A stretch of DNA of 64,000 bases from Brenneria izbisi (lineage in GTDB: Bacteria > Pseudomonadota > Gammaproteobacteria > Enterobacterales > Enterobacteriaceae), in contig NZ_JAMPJU010000003.1 of NCBI RefSeq assembly GCF_025840185.1, positions 310,001-374,000 of the forward strand, given 5' to 3'. The position numbers and the translations under genes are program-made. Positions 63,972 through 64,000 of the stretch are shown piece after piece. The notes beneath the pieces are model-generated. The model was not told the origin of the DNA and made no database searches. It saw only the letters and a list, made by a program, of their open reading frames with translations. Numbering within the stretch: the first letter of the stretch is position 1; each line of letters starts with the position of its first letter.

Positions 63972-64000
63972 ATGCCAAATGCCAGTCAGCTGACCATAAG
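63972..64000 (+). CDS. Start of an unidentified gene (cut by window edge)
   Basis: ATG at 63972 opens a frame MPNASQLTI that runs to the right edge. GGAGAG lies 11 bases upstream. It is co-directional with cysC, 62 bases after its stop. Nine residues are too few to assign a family; the frame is plausible but not proven coding. Confidence 0.3.

Overview
The window is a chromosomal segment of a gamma-proteobacterium of the order Enterobacterales. Almost every core protein can be aligned from memory with its Escherichia coli counterpart over the full length. Gene content points to a plant-associated, pectinolytic member of the Pectobacteriaceae (Pectobacterium/Dickeya/Brenneria-like): a rhiT-rhiN pair for rhamnogalacturonan fragments, a complete glucarate/galactarate pathway and a BarA/ExpS-type hybrid sensor. 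Placement at genus level is inference. I saw no rRNA, tRNA, CRISPR array, prophage or insertion sequence.

Layout. 1-6.9 kb: 3'-truncated msrA, then the divergent operon tamA-tamB-ytfP. 6.9-9.4 kb: ppa (minus), then a methyl-accepting chemotaxis protein behind a recognisable FliA (sigma-28) promoter. 9.4-15.3 kb: plsY, folB, bacA (uppP), cca, ygiM, ygiF. 15.3-22.4 kb: glnE, hldE, then ligA with its DUF3820 partner ypeB (not at the usual zipA locus), and a small FlxA-like gene with a second candidate FliA promoter. 22.8-32.5 kb: aldarate catabolism, with garD facing gudP, then gudX-gudD-garL-garR-garK. 32.5-43.1 kb: barA (minus), then rlmD-relA-mazG-pyrG-eno. 43.5-47.3 kb: rhiT-rhiN plus a secreted metallo-beta-lactamase-fold hydrolase. 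47.4-48.5 kb: queE and queD. 48.6-51.8 kb: accessory block of an outer-membrane MetA-like channel, a nitrilase and a divergent AraC regulator. 52.1-63.9 kb: cysJIH and cysG-cysD-cysN-cysC, split by an orphan eutE-eutR pair. The start of one more gene is cut by the right edge.

How the genes work together. GudD and GarD both make 5-keto-4-deoxyglucarate. GarL cleaves it to pyruvate and tartronate semialdehyde, GarR reduces the semialdehyde to glycerate, GarK phosphorylates glycerate to 2-phosphoglycerate, and enolase (also here) carries that into lower glycolysis. The cys genes cover activation of sulfate to PAPS, reduction through sulfite to sulfide, and synthesis of the siroheme that CysI needs.

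The backbone follows the E. coli order around cca-glnE-hldE and barA-relA-pyrG-eno-queE-queD-cysJIH-cysDNC. The unusual material sits at the seams: ligA-ypeB after hldE, garLRK merged with gudPXD, rhiTN plus the hydrolase between eno and queE, the nitrilase block between queD and cysJ, and eutE-eutR between cysH and cysG. No single undescribed system stands out. The best candidates for follow-up are the microcompartment-free eutE-eutR pair, the nitrilase block, and the two sigma-28 promoters.
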